Below are positions 56,101-64,000 of a stretch of DNA of 64,000 nt, one piece after another. The translations under genes were made by a program, and so were the position numbers. The notes beneath the pieces are model-generated. The model made no database searches. It was not told the DNA's origin and was given only the letters and a program-made list of their open reading frames with translations. Source of the stretch: Adiantum capillus-veneris (Eukaryota; Streptophyta; Polypodiopsida; Polypodiales; Pteridaceae). How positions within the stretch are numbered: the stretch's first letter is position 1; each line of letters starts with the position of its first letter. The stretch covers positions 157,307,545 to 157,371,544 of the forward strand of contig CM043950.1 of NCBI GenBank assembly GCA_014529385.2, given 5' to 3'.

Positions 56101-58237
56101 TCTGGGACACATTGTCTCAAAGGATGGTGTCAGAATGGATCCTGCAAAAGTCGAAGCGATCAAGTCATGGCCAAATTTGAAGACGGTGCATGATGTCCGA
56201 AGCTTCTTGGGACTATGCTCCTATTACAGAAGGTTTATCCGAAATTTCGCTGAGATTGCTTCACCTTTACATGCTCTTCAAAAGAAGGCAGTCACCTTTA
56301 GATGGACACAAAAAGAGATTTTAGCTTTTAATCTCTTAAAGGAAAAGATGACTTCGGATCCAGTCATTGTGTTGCCAGATCTTAGGAAGTCATTTGTGGT
56401 CCAGTGTGATGCCTGCGGTAGTAGCATTGGTGCTGTGCTAATGCAAGATGGCAGGGTAGTAGCCTATGAGAGCAGAATTTTGCAAGGGCCAGAGATGACC
56501 ATGCAGGTCTATGAGAAAGAGTTACTGGCTGTGATTCATGCGCTCTTAAGTTGGAAACACTACCTGCTAGGTGCAGACTTTGTTGTCCAAACGGACCATC
56601 AGACCTTGCGATACTTCTTGACACAGACAAAGTTATCTGAGAAGCATATGCGATGGGCAAATATCTTGTCCATGTTCCATTTTCAGATTGTGCATGTGGA
56701 AGGCAAGAAGAACGTTGTGGCTGATGCCTTGTCAAGAAAGCCACAAATTTCAGCTGTGTCGATTCCTTATCATCATGAACTTGATGATATGAGAGAACAG
56801 TATGCAAATGATGAAGATTTTGCAAGGGTCTTCGAGCAACTAATGGATGGACAACGTCATGAACACTATCTTCTTAAAGACGGGTTCATGATGATGCATG
56901 GCAGATTGTGTGTCACAAAGCCATTGCGACGCAAAGTTATGGAAGAGAGTCATGTCCCACCGTATGCAGGGCATCGTGGTATCGATGCTACAGTGAAAGC
57001 GGTTGAGACATTCTTCTATTGGCCTACATTGAGAAGGGATGTGGATGCCTTTGTGCGAGAATGCCTAATATGCCAAAAGGTCAAGTTTGACAGGCAAAAG
57101 GCACCAGGGTTATTGCAACCACTACCTATTCCAGATAAACCATGGGAAAGTATTGCTATGGATTTTATCTTTGATCTTCCGAGAACGCAGACAGGAAATG
57201 ATGGTATTTGGACCATTATTTGCAGATTCAGCAAACAGGCTCATTTTATTCCTGTCAGGAAGAAGATAAAGCCAGATCAGATGGCACGCTTGTTTATGAG
57301 CAATATTTTCAAGTATCATGGCATGCCACAGTCGATTATTAGCGACCGTGATCCACGCATGACTAGTTTGTTCTGGAAAGGCTTGTTTGAGAATATGGGT
57401 ACCACGCTCAAATTCTCTTCGTCATTTCATCCTCAAACAGATGGGCAGTCAGAAGAGGCAAATTCTACTGTCCTAGATCTGCTGAAGTGCTATGTGTCAG
57501 AGCATAAAGGAAAGTGGGAGCAGTATTTGCCATTGGTGGAGTATGCATACAATAATACAGTGCATTCATCAACTGGCAAGGCACCTTTTGAGATAGTTGA
57601 AGGTGGCAAGAAAATTCCTCCCATACTGCATACAAAGGATAAGATATTTGAAGCAGATAAGTATGTTCAAGACATGGATGAAATGTACAAGAAGGTCAAA
57701 GTGGCCTTAGAAAGAACTCAGGCAAAGCAAAAGAAAGCAGCTGATCGTCACCGTCGTGAAGTGGTATATTCACTTGGTGATTGGGTGCTTCTACGGTTTG
57801 AAAAGGCAAGGTTAAAGAAGATGAAGGGCAAGGAAAGACTGTTTCCAAAGCTCAGCATGCGTTACTATGGGCCTTTTCAAGTGTGCGACATAATCAGTGA
57901 TGTTGTATATAGGCTGAAATTGCCTGACAGTTGGAAGATTCACAATGCGTTTCATGTGAGTCTTCTCAGACCCTATGTGGGTGATGTGCCAGAAGATATG
58001 CCAGCTGAAGATCAGCCGGAAGTCGAGGAACTTGACGAGATCTTGGTCCCTGAACAGATTTTGGCACACAAAGAAAGGAAAGTGAAAGGCAAGGTTGCTA
58101 GGCGTTACTTGGTAAAGTTCAGAAACTATCCACCAATGGATGCTAAGTGGATAGAAGAAGGTGAACTTGCAGAGTCACCAACTGTGTTATCACTTTACCT
58201 GGAAGCCTTCGATTTGCAACCTACCTTGACCCCTTGA
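53129..58237 (+). CDS. Element C Gag-Pol polyprotein, intact (1702 aa)
   Basis: The first ATG is at 53129. A second in-frame ATG at 53174 (MADKPDDVTEEV) may be the real start. Gln/Pro/Met-rich N-terminal Gag (about 20-280), Gag core with NAGQWWTTLL (about 345), nucleocapsid knuckle CFICEQPGHIAYNC (535-548), retropepsin FFDPGAKANFIS (catalytic D605), reverse transcriptase with [16 protein letters not shown] and FFDD (945-948), RNase H (D1094, YEKELLAVIHAL, DHQTLRYFL). Integrase: zinc module H1275, H1282, C1312, C1315; catalytic D1345, D1406 and E1442 with DD35E spacing. GPF/Y-type module YYGPFQVCDIISDVVYRLKL and a C-terminal chromodomain (RRYLVKFRNYPPMDAKWIEE). One frame with no stop or shift between gag and pol. 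The processed proteins form the particle, copy the RNA and insert the DNA. Confidence 0.97.
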   Translation: MKTQGIIDETQGIVIMADKPDDVTEEVCSSQGQQTHEVGESSRPPQTDDDIFRTQLATAVAMFTQVMQNPRFLAFLQPPVPSQQVGSLDHIQKPVKARAQVIHTAQSMETPVHLTENMQSPQPVPKVQEQVAEMPVFQAVPVQPATFQQPIAGSNGQGSNLQAMQQVFPPPSVHPGYFGGGSVFQSMAGHAPGNQFYTPGTVFGGAQTMMPNPMYSVMGMQPGFQSTQGQFGMPQANFGMAGITNQQPNMAFPGQVNSGQGTQMNPNSVPMFQSLPYDNLTPLERPTPYKEGGKGVSFTTFTGFDDRKKALSFLQQFDKAYAGGNFTEASKVRKAATFLTGNAGQWWTTLLLQGQAPSTWIYFKQIFAAAWLSDDFEADVMTEWHQLNAATCRNLDDYNRKFWKALLPVTSYRFVPLTEQIEKYCCGLPKGLRKYCTKTKVTTLTQLIEVANTGNGLLKGEDCEFNTGVKAGSGKKNSAKKHVPNEAPKGTQESANAGKDKATAESEKGPAKKWKRRFPRKSEEQKKVLRTENKCFICEQPGHIAYNCPTKKRPADSEDKEDRKGKKPMAGLVPDMVGDKPNSDASELCRAWGKVRDQTVLIFFDPGAKANFISPELASKLGIRPEEMGYTAEAGLACPGHTEAVTPIIGKLRLHIQSYVDAEEFYIMPLDGCDVLLGIPWLFRVQGIMDAYNKKITVQSRGKTHILDVKLKGESIPTVSASAITSVMKKHLSAYLVFAREVSDCDESNLSVLDKERSMFLQHYSDCFSDSLPSQLPPERPEDHAIDLVPGCSPPNKPPYRVSAAQQKEIMGQVQELLEKGLIQPSSSPFCSPVLLVQKKDGSWRMCIDYRALNKNTIKNRFPIPRIDDIMDKLEGAAMFSRIDLKSGYHQIRIRSEDVHKTAFRTTFGLYEFLVMPFGLTNAPATFNRMMDRIFRPHQQFVGTFFDDMIVYSKNEEEHRHHLAIVFKELRSHRLLINAKKSEFFLEEIHFLGHIVSKDGVRMDPAKVEAIKSWPNLKTVHDVRSFLGLCSYYRRFIRNFAEIASPLHALQKKAVTFRWTQKEILAFNLLKEKMTSDPVIVLPDLRKSFVVQCDACGSSIGAVLMQDGRVVAYESRILQGPEMTMQVYEKELLAVIHALLSWKHYLLGADFVVQTDHQTLRYFLTQTKLSEKHMRWANILSMFHFQIVHVEGKKNVVADALSRKPQISAVSIPYHHELDDMREQYANDEDFARVFEQLMDGQRHEHYLLKDGFMMMHGRLCVTKPLRRKVMEESHVPPYAGHRGIDATVKAVETFFYWPTLRRDVDAFVRECLICQKVKFDRQKAPGLLQPLPIPDKPWESIAMDFIFDLPRTQTGNDGIWTIICRFSKQAHFIPVRKKIKPDQMARLFMSNIFKYHGMPQSIISDRDPRMTSLFWKGLFENMGTTLKFSSSFHPQTDGQSEEANSTVLDLLKCYVSEHKGKWEQYLPLVEYAYNNTVHSSTGKAPFEIVEGGKKIPPILHTKDKIFEADKYVQDMDEMYKKVKVALERTQAKQKKAADRHRREVVYSLGDWVLLRFEKARLKKMKGKERLFPKLSMRYYGPFQVCDIISDVVYRLKLPDSWKIHNAFHVSLLRPYVGDVPEDMPAEDQPEVEELDEILVPEQILAHKERKVKGKVARRYLVKFRNYPPMDAKWIEEGELAESPTVLSLYLEAFDLQPTLTP

Positions 58238-58810
58238 GTTTCAAAGCTAAATGGATTGTCAGTGTGACAATGGCTTCTGAAACAAATGATGTACATGGTA
58301 TTTAAAGTGAGCTCAAATGAAATACCTGTTACATGAATGTTAGAGCTGTACAGATTGTCAGTTTGGCAATTGCTCTTATGGAATGTCCAAAAGTTTGGTT
58401 AGTGCTATAGAAGTGAGTATTTCTTGTCAGTTTGTCAAGGATACAATGATTGCTTCTATTCAGGAGTACATGTGTAACTGCATTCTTAAACTGTCGGTTT
58501 GGGTATGCTCGAAAGTGTTACGGGATCCAACGTGTACTATAAGACAGTGGCAAAATGTGCAGCTACCATTTTGTCATTGGAAAGTTAGTGACTCAAAGCA
58601 ATGGCAGAGTGTGCAGCTACCACTATGTCATTGGGACAGGGTTCACACGCAGGCAATACATGAGTCGACGAGGTGTTGAATACACCAGGGTTGACAATGA
58701 GCATGTATGTGTCGTATATGTGTCGACAGGTGTTGAATACATCAGTGTTGACAGTAAGCATGTACGACATAGATGCAAACGAGGACGTTTGAGATTTCAA
58801 GAGGGGGGTA
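58238..58810 (+). other. Element C 3' untranslated region with short direct repeats
   Basis: Direct repeats: GTGCAGCTACCA(T/C)T(A/T)TGTCATTGG at about 58557 and 58611; GGTGTTGAATACA(C/T)CAG(G/T)GTTGACA at about 58672 and 58729; and TGTCAGT(G/T)TG(A/G)CAATGGCT-like units near 58257 and 58357. It ends in the polypurine tract at 58796-58810. No ORF is supported. Confidence 0.7.
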
Positions 58811-60288
58811 TGTCACCAGCGTGTGACTACTATCTATCCTTTTTGTTGATTTCTTTCTTATTATCTATTTACTTTCACTTTTTGGAAACACCCCTCGGGA
58901 AATCTAACTGCCCTGCATTGCATAGCTAGTGTGGAACTGTCCAGAGGGAGTCCAGGCCTGAGGGCAAGAGAGCACTAAGGTTGGACAAGGACTATGGTTA
59001 GCCAAGTGGGGTCATTGACTAGCCAAAGTGGAATCCTTTGCTACAGAGGCTACATTTCAGTTTTGGATGTGGCCACAGTGTACAAAGAGGGTCGGATGAC
59101 CTAGAAAGATATAATGGCAGCATCTCCTAAAATTTAGGGAACTGCTATTTTGGGACCTGAAAATGTCTTCGCGTCATTACGTGCAGTTTGACATGGGGAT
59201 CATTTTGTTACTCTGTGGCCAAGTCAACAGAGGCTGCAGGTGAGATATTTTTAGACCCGAGGGTCTAAAGCGGGAAAATGCACAAATGAGTGACACTTGG
59301 CACTCTGAGGCCAGTTTACTACTTATAGAGAAGGCAAAAACGTGATTTATAGCTGGGAGGCTCATTTTGCAAGTCTCTGTCACAGGTTAAGAGCTATGGA
59401 GTGCTTGCTTTCCCTCTTATGCACAGTGCGGTGCCAGGAGTGATGCCCTGCACGCTACGCACTGCCCTCTCTCTCCCCTTTGGCAGTATGTTATGCCCCT
59501 CTAGTGGGCTCTTCATTTGACCAATGTACAGTTGTGTGGGTTCATGCGCGATTGCCGAGGCAAGAGCCTCTTGCACAGGTACTGGATTAGCTAGCGGCTA
59601 ATCCCCCCGCAGGTACAGGTGAATTCGGAGAGGTTTCACGCCAGAAATCTCGTCCGATTCAAAGGGCAAGTAGCCCTACAGGTGCGGGAGCTCGAGGACT
59701 TGCTAGGGATGCGACCGGCACGCGAAACGGAGCCCGAAACAGTGAATTACAGCCTGCTGTGTATTTTTGCAGGTTTAGGGTTTTGGCCCTAAACGGACCC
59801 TAATACCCCCAAGAGGTTCGGGGACGCAAGGGGACCGCTGTACAGGCGATCTGGCGTATTTTCAGGGCTGAAAACAGAGAATTCAGCGTGCTGCAGATTC
59901 TCGCCAGGTTTTGCAAAGTGCCCGTAGGCGTCGGGAAAGTCAGTCAATGCGTGGGAATACTGACCGTGAAGGGTTCTAGTACAGTTATGCTGCCGAAATC
60001 AGGCTGGAACAGTGGAAATTCAGCCGAGTTTGTGCGGGGCAGCTTGTAGGGAACCACAACGTTTATTCCCTCTTTTGAACAATAAAGAAATACCGAAAGG
60101 GGCGCCTAAGTTAGGGGCCAATCTGGTGTCCGTCTACTCATACAGGTGCAATCTAGCAGCCTGTATCCCTCTCCCCTTTGTTGTGTCTTGAAAGTACAGG
60201 TAAAATAGACGACTAATAATGGGTGAAAGCTAAATCAAGGTTTAAAGTAAAGTCTACCGCCCTTTTTGGATTGAACAGGCCGGTTTCA
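58811..60288 (+). repeat. 3' LTR of element C
   Basis: Same length as the 5' LTR, with one visible difference. Followed by the GAGGC duplication and the other half of element B. Confidence 0.97.
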
Positions 60289-63110
60289 GAGGCACTATCA
60301 AAATAGGTCCATGGCTTAGCAAGTACTTGAGCCGATCAAAAGCTCCTTGTTGTCTCGATCCCCATCTGAAAGGAATCTTCTTCTTTGTCAAATCATGAAG
60401 TGGTCCTGCTACATGAGCAAATCCTCGGACAAACCTTCGATAATACGAACATAATCCCAGGAAGCTACGTACATCATGTACCGTAGTGGGAATAGGCCAA
60501 TCTTCTACCACTCGGATCTTGGCAGGATCCATACTCACTTGATTGTGAGAGACTATATGGCCGAGATAGTGTATCTCTGAGAAAGAACTCGCTCTTCTTT
60601 GCATTCACATGCAACTCATGCTTTCGCAATTCTTGAAACACTAAGTCCAAGTGCTTCCGATGTTCCTCTTCTGACTTAGAGAAGATGAGTATGTCGTCAA
60701 AGAATACTCCCGTAAAAGCTCGATACGGGCTGAAAATGCGGTCCATCATGCGATTGAACGTCGCAGGAGCATTGGTTAAGCCGAAAGGCATTACCAAAAA
60801 TTCATATAGTCCAAAGGTTGTGCGGAAAGCAGTCTTATGGACATCCTCAGGGGCGATCCGTGTCTGATGATACCCACTCTTTAAGTCTATGCGACTAAAG
60901 ACACTTGCACGCTGCAACTTATCAAGTATATCATCAATCTGAGGGATCGGAAAGCGATTCTTGATCGTGATCTTGTCTAAAGACCTATAGTCTATGCACA
61001 TTCGAAACGTGCCATCTTTCTTCTGCACCAGTAGAACTGGAGAGCAGGAGGGTGAAGCACTTGGCCGTACTAACCCTTTCTCTAGAAGCTCGTTGACTTG
61101 CTTCAGAATTTCCTCTTGCTGAGCAAGACTCACCCGATAAGGGGGTTGATTGGGAGGCGAGCTTCCCGGTATGAGATCTATGCGGTGATTTTCCGGGCGT
61201 ACCGGAGGGAGTTCATCAGGAAGTGTTTCCGTGAAACAATCTTTGTACTTTTCACTAAATTGAAGACGCTTAATTTCCAGACTAGAGAGAGAGTCCCTAC
61301 TAGGTTTATCCTTCTCACGTGCAAAAATCAAGTAAGCAGAAACACACTTCTTCATTTCTTTCTTAATGGAGATATGGCTTACAATTGGGAATTGCCAATC
61401 TCCTACATCAGTATGAATCTTTATTTTCTTACCCCCATGATCAAAAGTGAGGGTCTTTCCCACATAATCGGGAATAGGTGTCATGTGGAAGTGCCATGGC
61501 ATACCCAAGATGATATCACATCCCTCGATGGGTGCCATCAAAAATGATTCGCGGTCCTTGTACTCGCCAATCCGAAGATTGAGCTGTCCTTGCACGGGAG
61601 TTGCATTGGTTGTCAACCCCTCGAATGCCGATCCGGATGTAACCGGTGTGCCAAGCTGAGCTGGTGTGAGGCACAAACGTTCCACAGTATCTAGGGAGAT
61701 GAAGTTATCCGTGGATCCTGGATCATAAAGAATCAGTACTCGTTGGTTGTTCAAAGACCCCCAGCCCTTCAGAAGTTGACGCTTGCCTTTCTCCGTTTCT
61801 GTGTTTCCTTGAACATCTGGAATTGAGTTCGAGCTTGGCGGTGCGGGGTCCTTCCTTGCTTTCTCTTGCCTCGTAGAGGCTTGTTCTTGTCATTGTTGCT
61901 TTAGCGGGCAATCCGGTTTCATATGTCCTTTCTCGCCACAGTAGAAGCATCTTCCTTCCTCTCTGAAAGTTTGAAGTTGAGTAGGAGAAAGATACTTAGT
62001 TCGCTTGCCATTGCCCTCTGGCTTCTTAGAGTGATCATCGTCCCTAGATGAAGGACGTTTTCTTCCTTGGCCCCCTTGGTCATCGTAGACCCCTCTTTGT
62101 CTTGCACGGTAAGTGCTATGCTCCATTTTTCTGGGCGTCCCATTTGAGTGCAAATCCTCAGCAATGATTGCTGACTCCATCATCCTCTGAAGAGTATCAT
62201 GCGGATACACTTTCATACTCTTTCGAAGCTGCGGTTGAAGACCCGCTTCGAACTTTCGTTTCTTTTCCTCGTCGGCAATCTTCATGAAGGGAGTGACCTT
62301 CAGAAGAACCGATCAATACTTGTCCACATAAGTCGTTACTCTTTCATGTTCCTTCTGGGCAAGGCAGTCCCATTCCTTCTGTATGTCCTGCTCGAAGTCA
62401 GGTGGAAGAAATTGTTCATAAAATTCAGATTTGAAGCTCTCCCAAGTTCTGGCCTCAGAACCTTCCAGAATCTTGGCTAACCACCAATTACTTGCCGTTT
62501 CCTTGAGGTGCATCCCCACATGGCGTAATTTGGATCTTTCTGTGAAGTGCCCATTGGTAAAGGCGACTTCAAACTGTCTAATGAAGGACAGTGCTTTGGA
62601 GATCTCTCTCCGTCCGTTGTAGGTTTCGAACTTGATGTCCTTGTCGCCCGATTTGAAGACTCTCATGCGATGTTGAGACTTGCGACCATGCTTCTTGAAT
62701 CGAGGCTTATCTTTAGGTTGATGTAGGGTAGTAGTAGTAGCGGCTTCCTTCTTCTGACGAGATGATCGAGAAGTAGAAGTATAATCAGGAGAGTAAGATG
62801 GAGATGAGATAGAGATGTCCTTGCTCTCGTCTAGCAAAGAGAGCGCTTTTTCCTGGCCTTTCCTTGGAGTAGGCCGTTCATTCCGATCCGAAGATCCTTT
62901 GTGCACCTCGGTACGTTCTTCTTCTCTTTCCTCCTATGGTCTCACGCCAACAGTGTTGTCTGGATGCCTGGCTGCATCGGTTCCATTCGTTTTCTTCATT
63001 CCGCCCAAGAGCTTTTGGACATCTGGCAATAGTAAGATTTGTTGCAAATCCGCAAGCTGAGCTTTGCACTTGTTGAAGCTCCTCTTCAACGCTTCTCTCT
63101 TGGCCTGACA
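60289..63110 (-). pseudogene. Element B gag, protease, RT and start of RNase H
   Basis: Minus strand: gag start MSGQERSVEEELQQVQ (63109), frame change near 63040, gag core 62906-62313 (TASNWWLAKILEGSEARTWE), in-frame TGA at about 62310, gag end with knuckle CFYCGEKGHMKPDC (61908-61949) and a TGA near 61893. Protease and RT run 61754-60474 as one open frame: [45 protein letters not shown] (about 60675-60704). A frame change near 60590 leads to the RT thumb and RNase H start (60604-60289). B therefore keeps the RT catalytic box that A has lost. Confidence 0.88.
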
Positions 63111-63181
63111 TGGTTCTTCCCGTTCTTCCCGGAATCGTCCTTCTTTACAGAGAAAGAGAGGAGTCCGAGCTCTGATACCAC

Positions 63182-63231
63182 TGTCACAAAACGGGAGCGT
63201 ACACGAGCAATGGGGGGGGGAAGGGGGGGGC
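63182..63231 (-). other. Stub of element B 5' LTR and G-run junction
   Basis: 63182-63209 equals the last 28 bp of the family LTR (TGTCACAAAACGGGAGCGTA on the plus strand). Then AATGGGGGGGGGAAGGGGGGGG follows in parts to 63230, after which unrelated gypsy sequence starts. The family LTR itself carries a long G-run, so this could be a slippage-mediated deletion, a repair junction or an assembly join. Confidence 0.7.
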
Positions 63232-64000
63232 GTAGTGCAGGGGATATAGCAGCAGCGAGCGTCCAGTGAACCACCACTTCATGGACATTCTTCAAATCGG
63301 GCCAATCATGAATAGTCTCTATCTTGGCCGGATCCATCTGCACTCCTGGTGTTGACCCAATATGTCCCAAAAGGTGTATCTTTGGTAGGAAAAATTCACT
63401 TCTCTTCGCATTAATCACTAACTTGCGATCTCGTAATGCTTGAAAGACTTGAAGCAGATATACTCTATGTTCTGCCTCATCCTTGGAGAAAACAATGATG
63501 TCGTCAAAGAAGGTGCCAACAAATAGTCTATACTCTCGAAAAATCCTGTCCATCATTCGGTTAAATGTCGCAGGAGCATCGGTTAAGCTAAAAGGCATCA
63601 CCAAAAACTCAAATAACCCAAAAGTCATCCGAAAGGTTGTCTTGCAGGCGTCTTTCGGCGCAATTCGGATCTGATGATATCCACTCTTCAAATCAATCCT
63701 GCTAAAACAGGAGGATCCGTGTAATTTGTCGAGTATATCATCGATCCTAGGAATCGGAAATCTGTTCTTGATGGTGATTTTGTTGAGAGCTCTATAATCG
63801 ATGCATATTCTCTAAGATCCGTCTTTCTTCAAAACCAACAACACTGGAGAGCAGTACGGTGAAGTACTAGGTTGGACAAGACCCTTTTCCAAGAGGTCTT
63901 TCACTTGGTTCATAATCTCTTCGTTCTGGGCTCGGCTCACACGATAAGGTGGCCGGTTTGGTGGTGTGCTTCCCGGTATCATATCAATAATATGATCCGC
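63232..64000 (-). pseudogene. Gypsy reverse-transcriptase fragment E, cut at both sides
   Basis: The minus frame, from the window edge inward, has RT entry [40 protein letters not shown], then (63691-63270) [40 protein letters not shown], the intact catalytic FFDDIIVFSK and thumb LLGHIGSTPGVQMDPAKIET. A stop near 63812 (TAA/TAG in the KKDGS-RICIDYR segment) is seen, and FSLTDAPATF has changes from [10 protein letters not shown]. It ends at about 63245 in VHEVVVHW where the G-run junction begins. It differs from A, B and C. It may be upstream pol of element D, but this is only an inference. Confidence 0.8.

Larger units (their letters stand above)
51588..60288 (+). mobile_element. Ty3/gypsy chromovirus C, complete and apparently very young
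   Basis: LTRs 51588-53065 and 58811-60288 are both exactly 1478 bp. Reading them side by side I found one substitution (52589 G, 59812 A). Perfect 5-bp target duplication GAGGC. TG/CA ends. Polypurine tract TTCAAGAGGGGGGTA (58796-58810) precedes the 3' LTR. The single gag-pol ORF of 1702 codons is intact with all catalytic residues. The sequence after the 5' LTR, TGGTTCCATCGACGGGA (53066-53082), is the expected place of the primer site but is not the iMet type seen elsewhere here. Everything needed for autonomous movement appears present. Confidence 0.97.
48426..63209 (-). mobile_element. Ty3/gypsy element B (same family as A), minus strand, split by element C
   Basis: 3' LTR 48426-49691 (1266 bp) and coding region 49704-51587 plus 60289-63110. 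The primer site on the minus strand is TGGTATCAGAGC (63169-63180), a perfect iMet type. Only the last 28 bp of the 5' LTR remain (63182-63209). Element C (51588-60288) interrupts RNase H with target duplication GAGGC (51583-51587 and 60289-60293). Because the 5' LTR is almost gone, B has no promoter of its own. Confidence 0.92.

Noticed and set aside
61098-61547. 149-codon plus-strand ORF
   Set aside because: It is the antisense shadow of the open protease-RT frame of element B and has no motif of its own.

Overview
The window looks like nuclear DNA from a large, repeat-rich land-plant genome. The evidence is Ty1/copia and Ty3/gypsy retrotransposons with iMet-type primer sites, chromodomain-bearing gypsy integrases, a tRNA-derived SINE, long (GA)n tracts, and spliced exons with GT/AG introns, one pair of which encodes the plant SUVR-type WIYLD domain. 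I cannot name the species. Nearly everything is mobile-element sequence of different ages, nested and rearranged.

Layout, left to right. 1-3.95 kb: remnants of LTR elements, including LTR-like DNA tandemly repeated three times and a decayed gypsy pol. 4.9-8.2 kb: a compact, decayed minus-strand copia element with 192-bp LTRs. 9.9-10.95 kb: a minus-strand LINE reverse-transcriptase remnant beside a microsatellite block (10.98-11.9 kb). 11.9-14.17 kb and 23.05-24.1 kb: two halves of an unrecognised spliced gene, split by an 8.9-kb minus-strand gypsy element (14174-23053) with a perfect CACAA target duplication. The right half carries a perfect 58-bp hairpin. 25.2-25.5 kb: two SINE copies. 25834-27173: first two coding exons of an SUVR-like gene. 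27.4-32.9 kb: a truncated gypsy 5' half joined to a decayed minus-strand copia element that carries a solo LTR. 32.9-40.2 kb: a non-autonomous LTR family, here in both orientations, with its own conserved unrecognised ORF. 40.2-41.76 kb: 3' end of a minus-strand gypsy chromovirus. 41.76-63.2 kb: two copies (A plus, B minus) of one gypsy family facing tail to tail and sharing inactivating lesions. B is split by an apparently very recent, intact chromovirus C (51588-60288) with a 1702-residue gag-pol frame. 63.2-64 kb: a further gypsy RT fragment.

How it fits together. Only element C looks able to make its own proteins. Most others lack a catalytic motif, carry stops, or are truncated. The SUVR exons have intact splice sites, so the repeats downstream could be one giant intron, but no third exon is visible. 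The points most worth a second look are the non-autonomous LTR family with its conserved ORF, the 58-bp perfect hairpin inside a split gene, the direct and inverted echoes of SUVR exon 2 inside intron 1, and the A/B/C nest.
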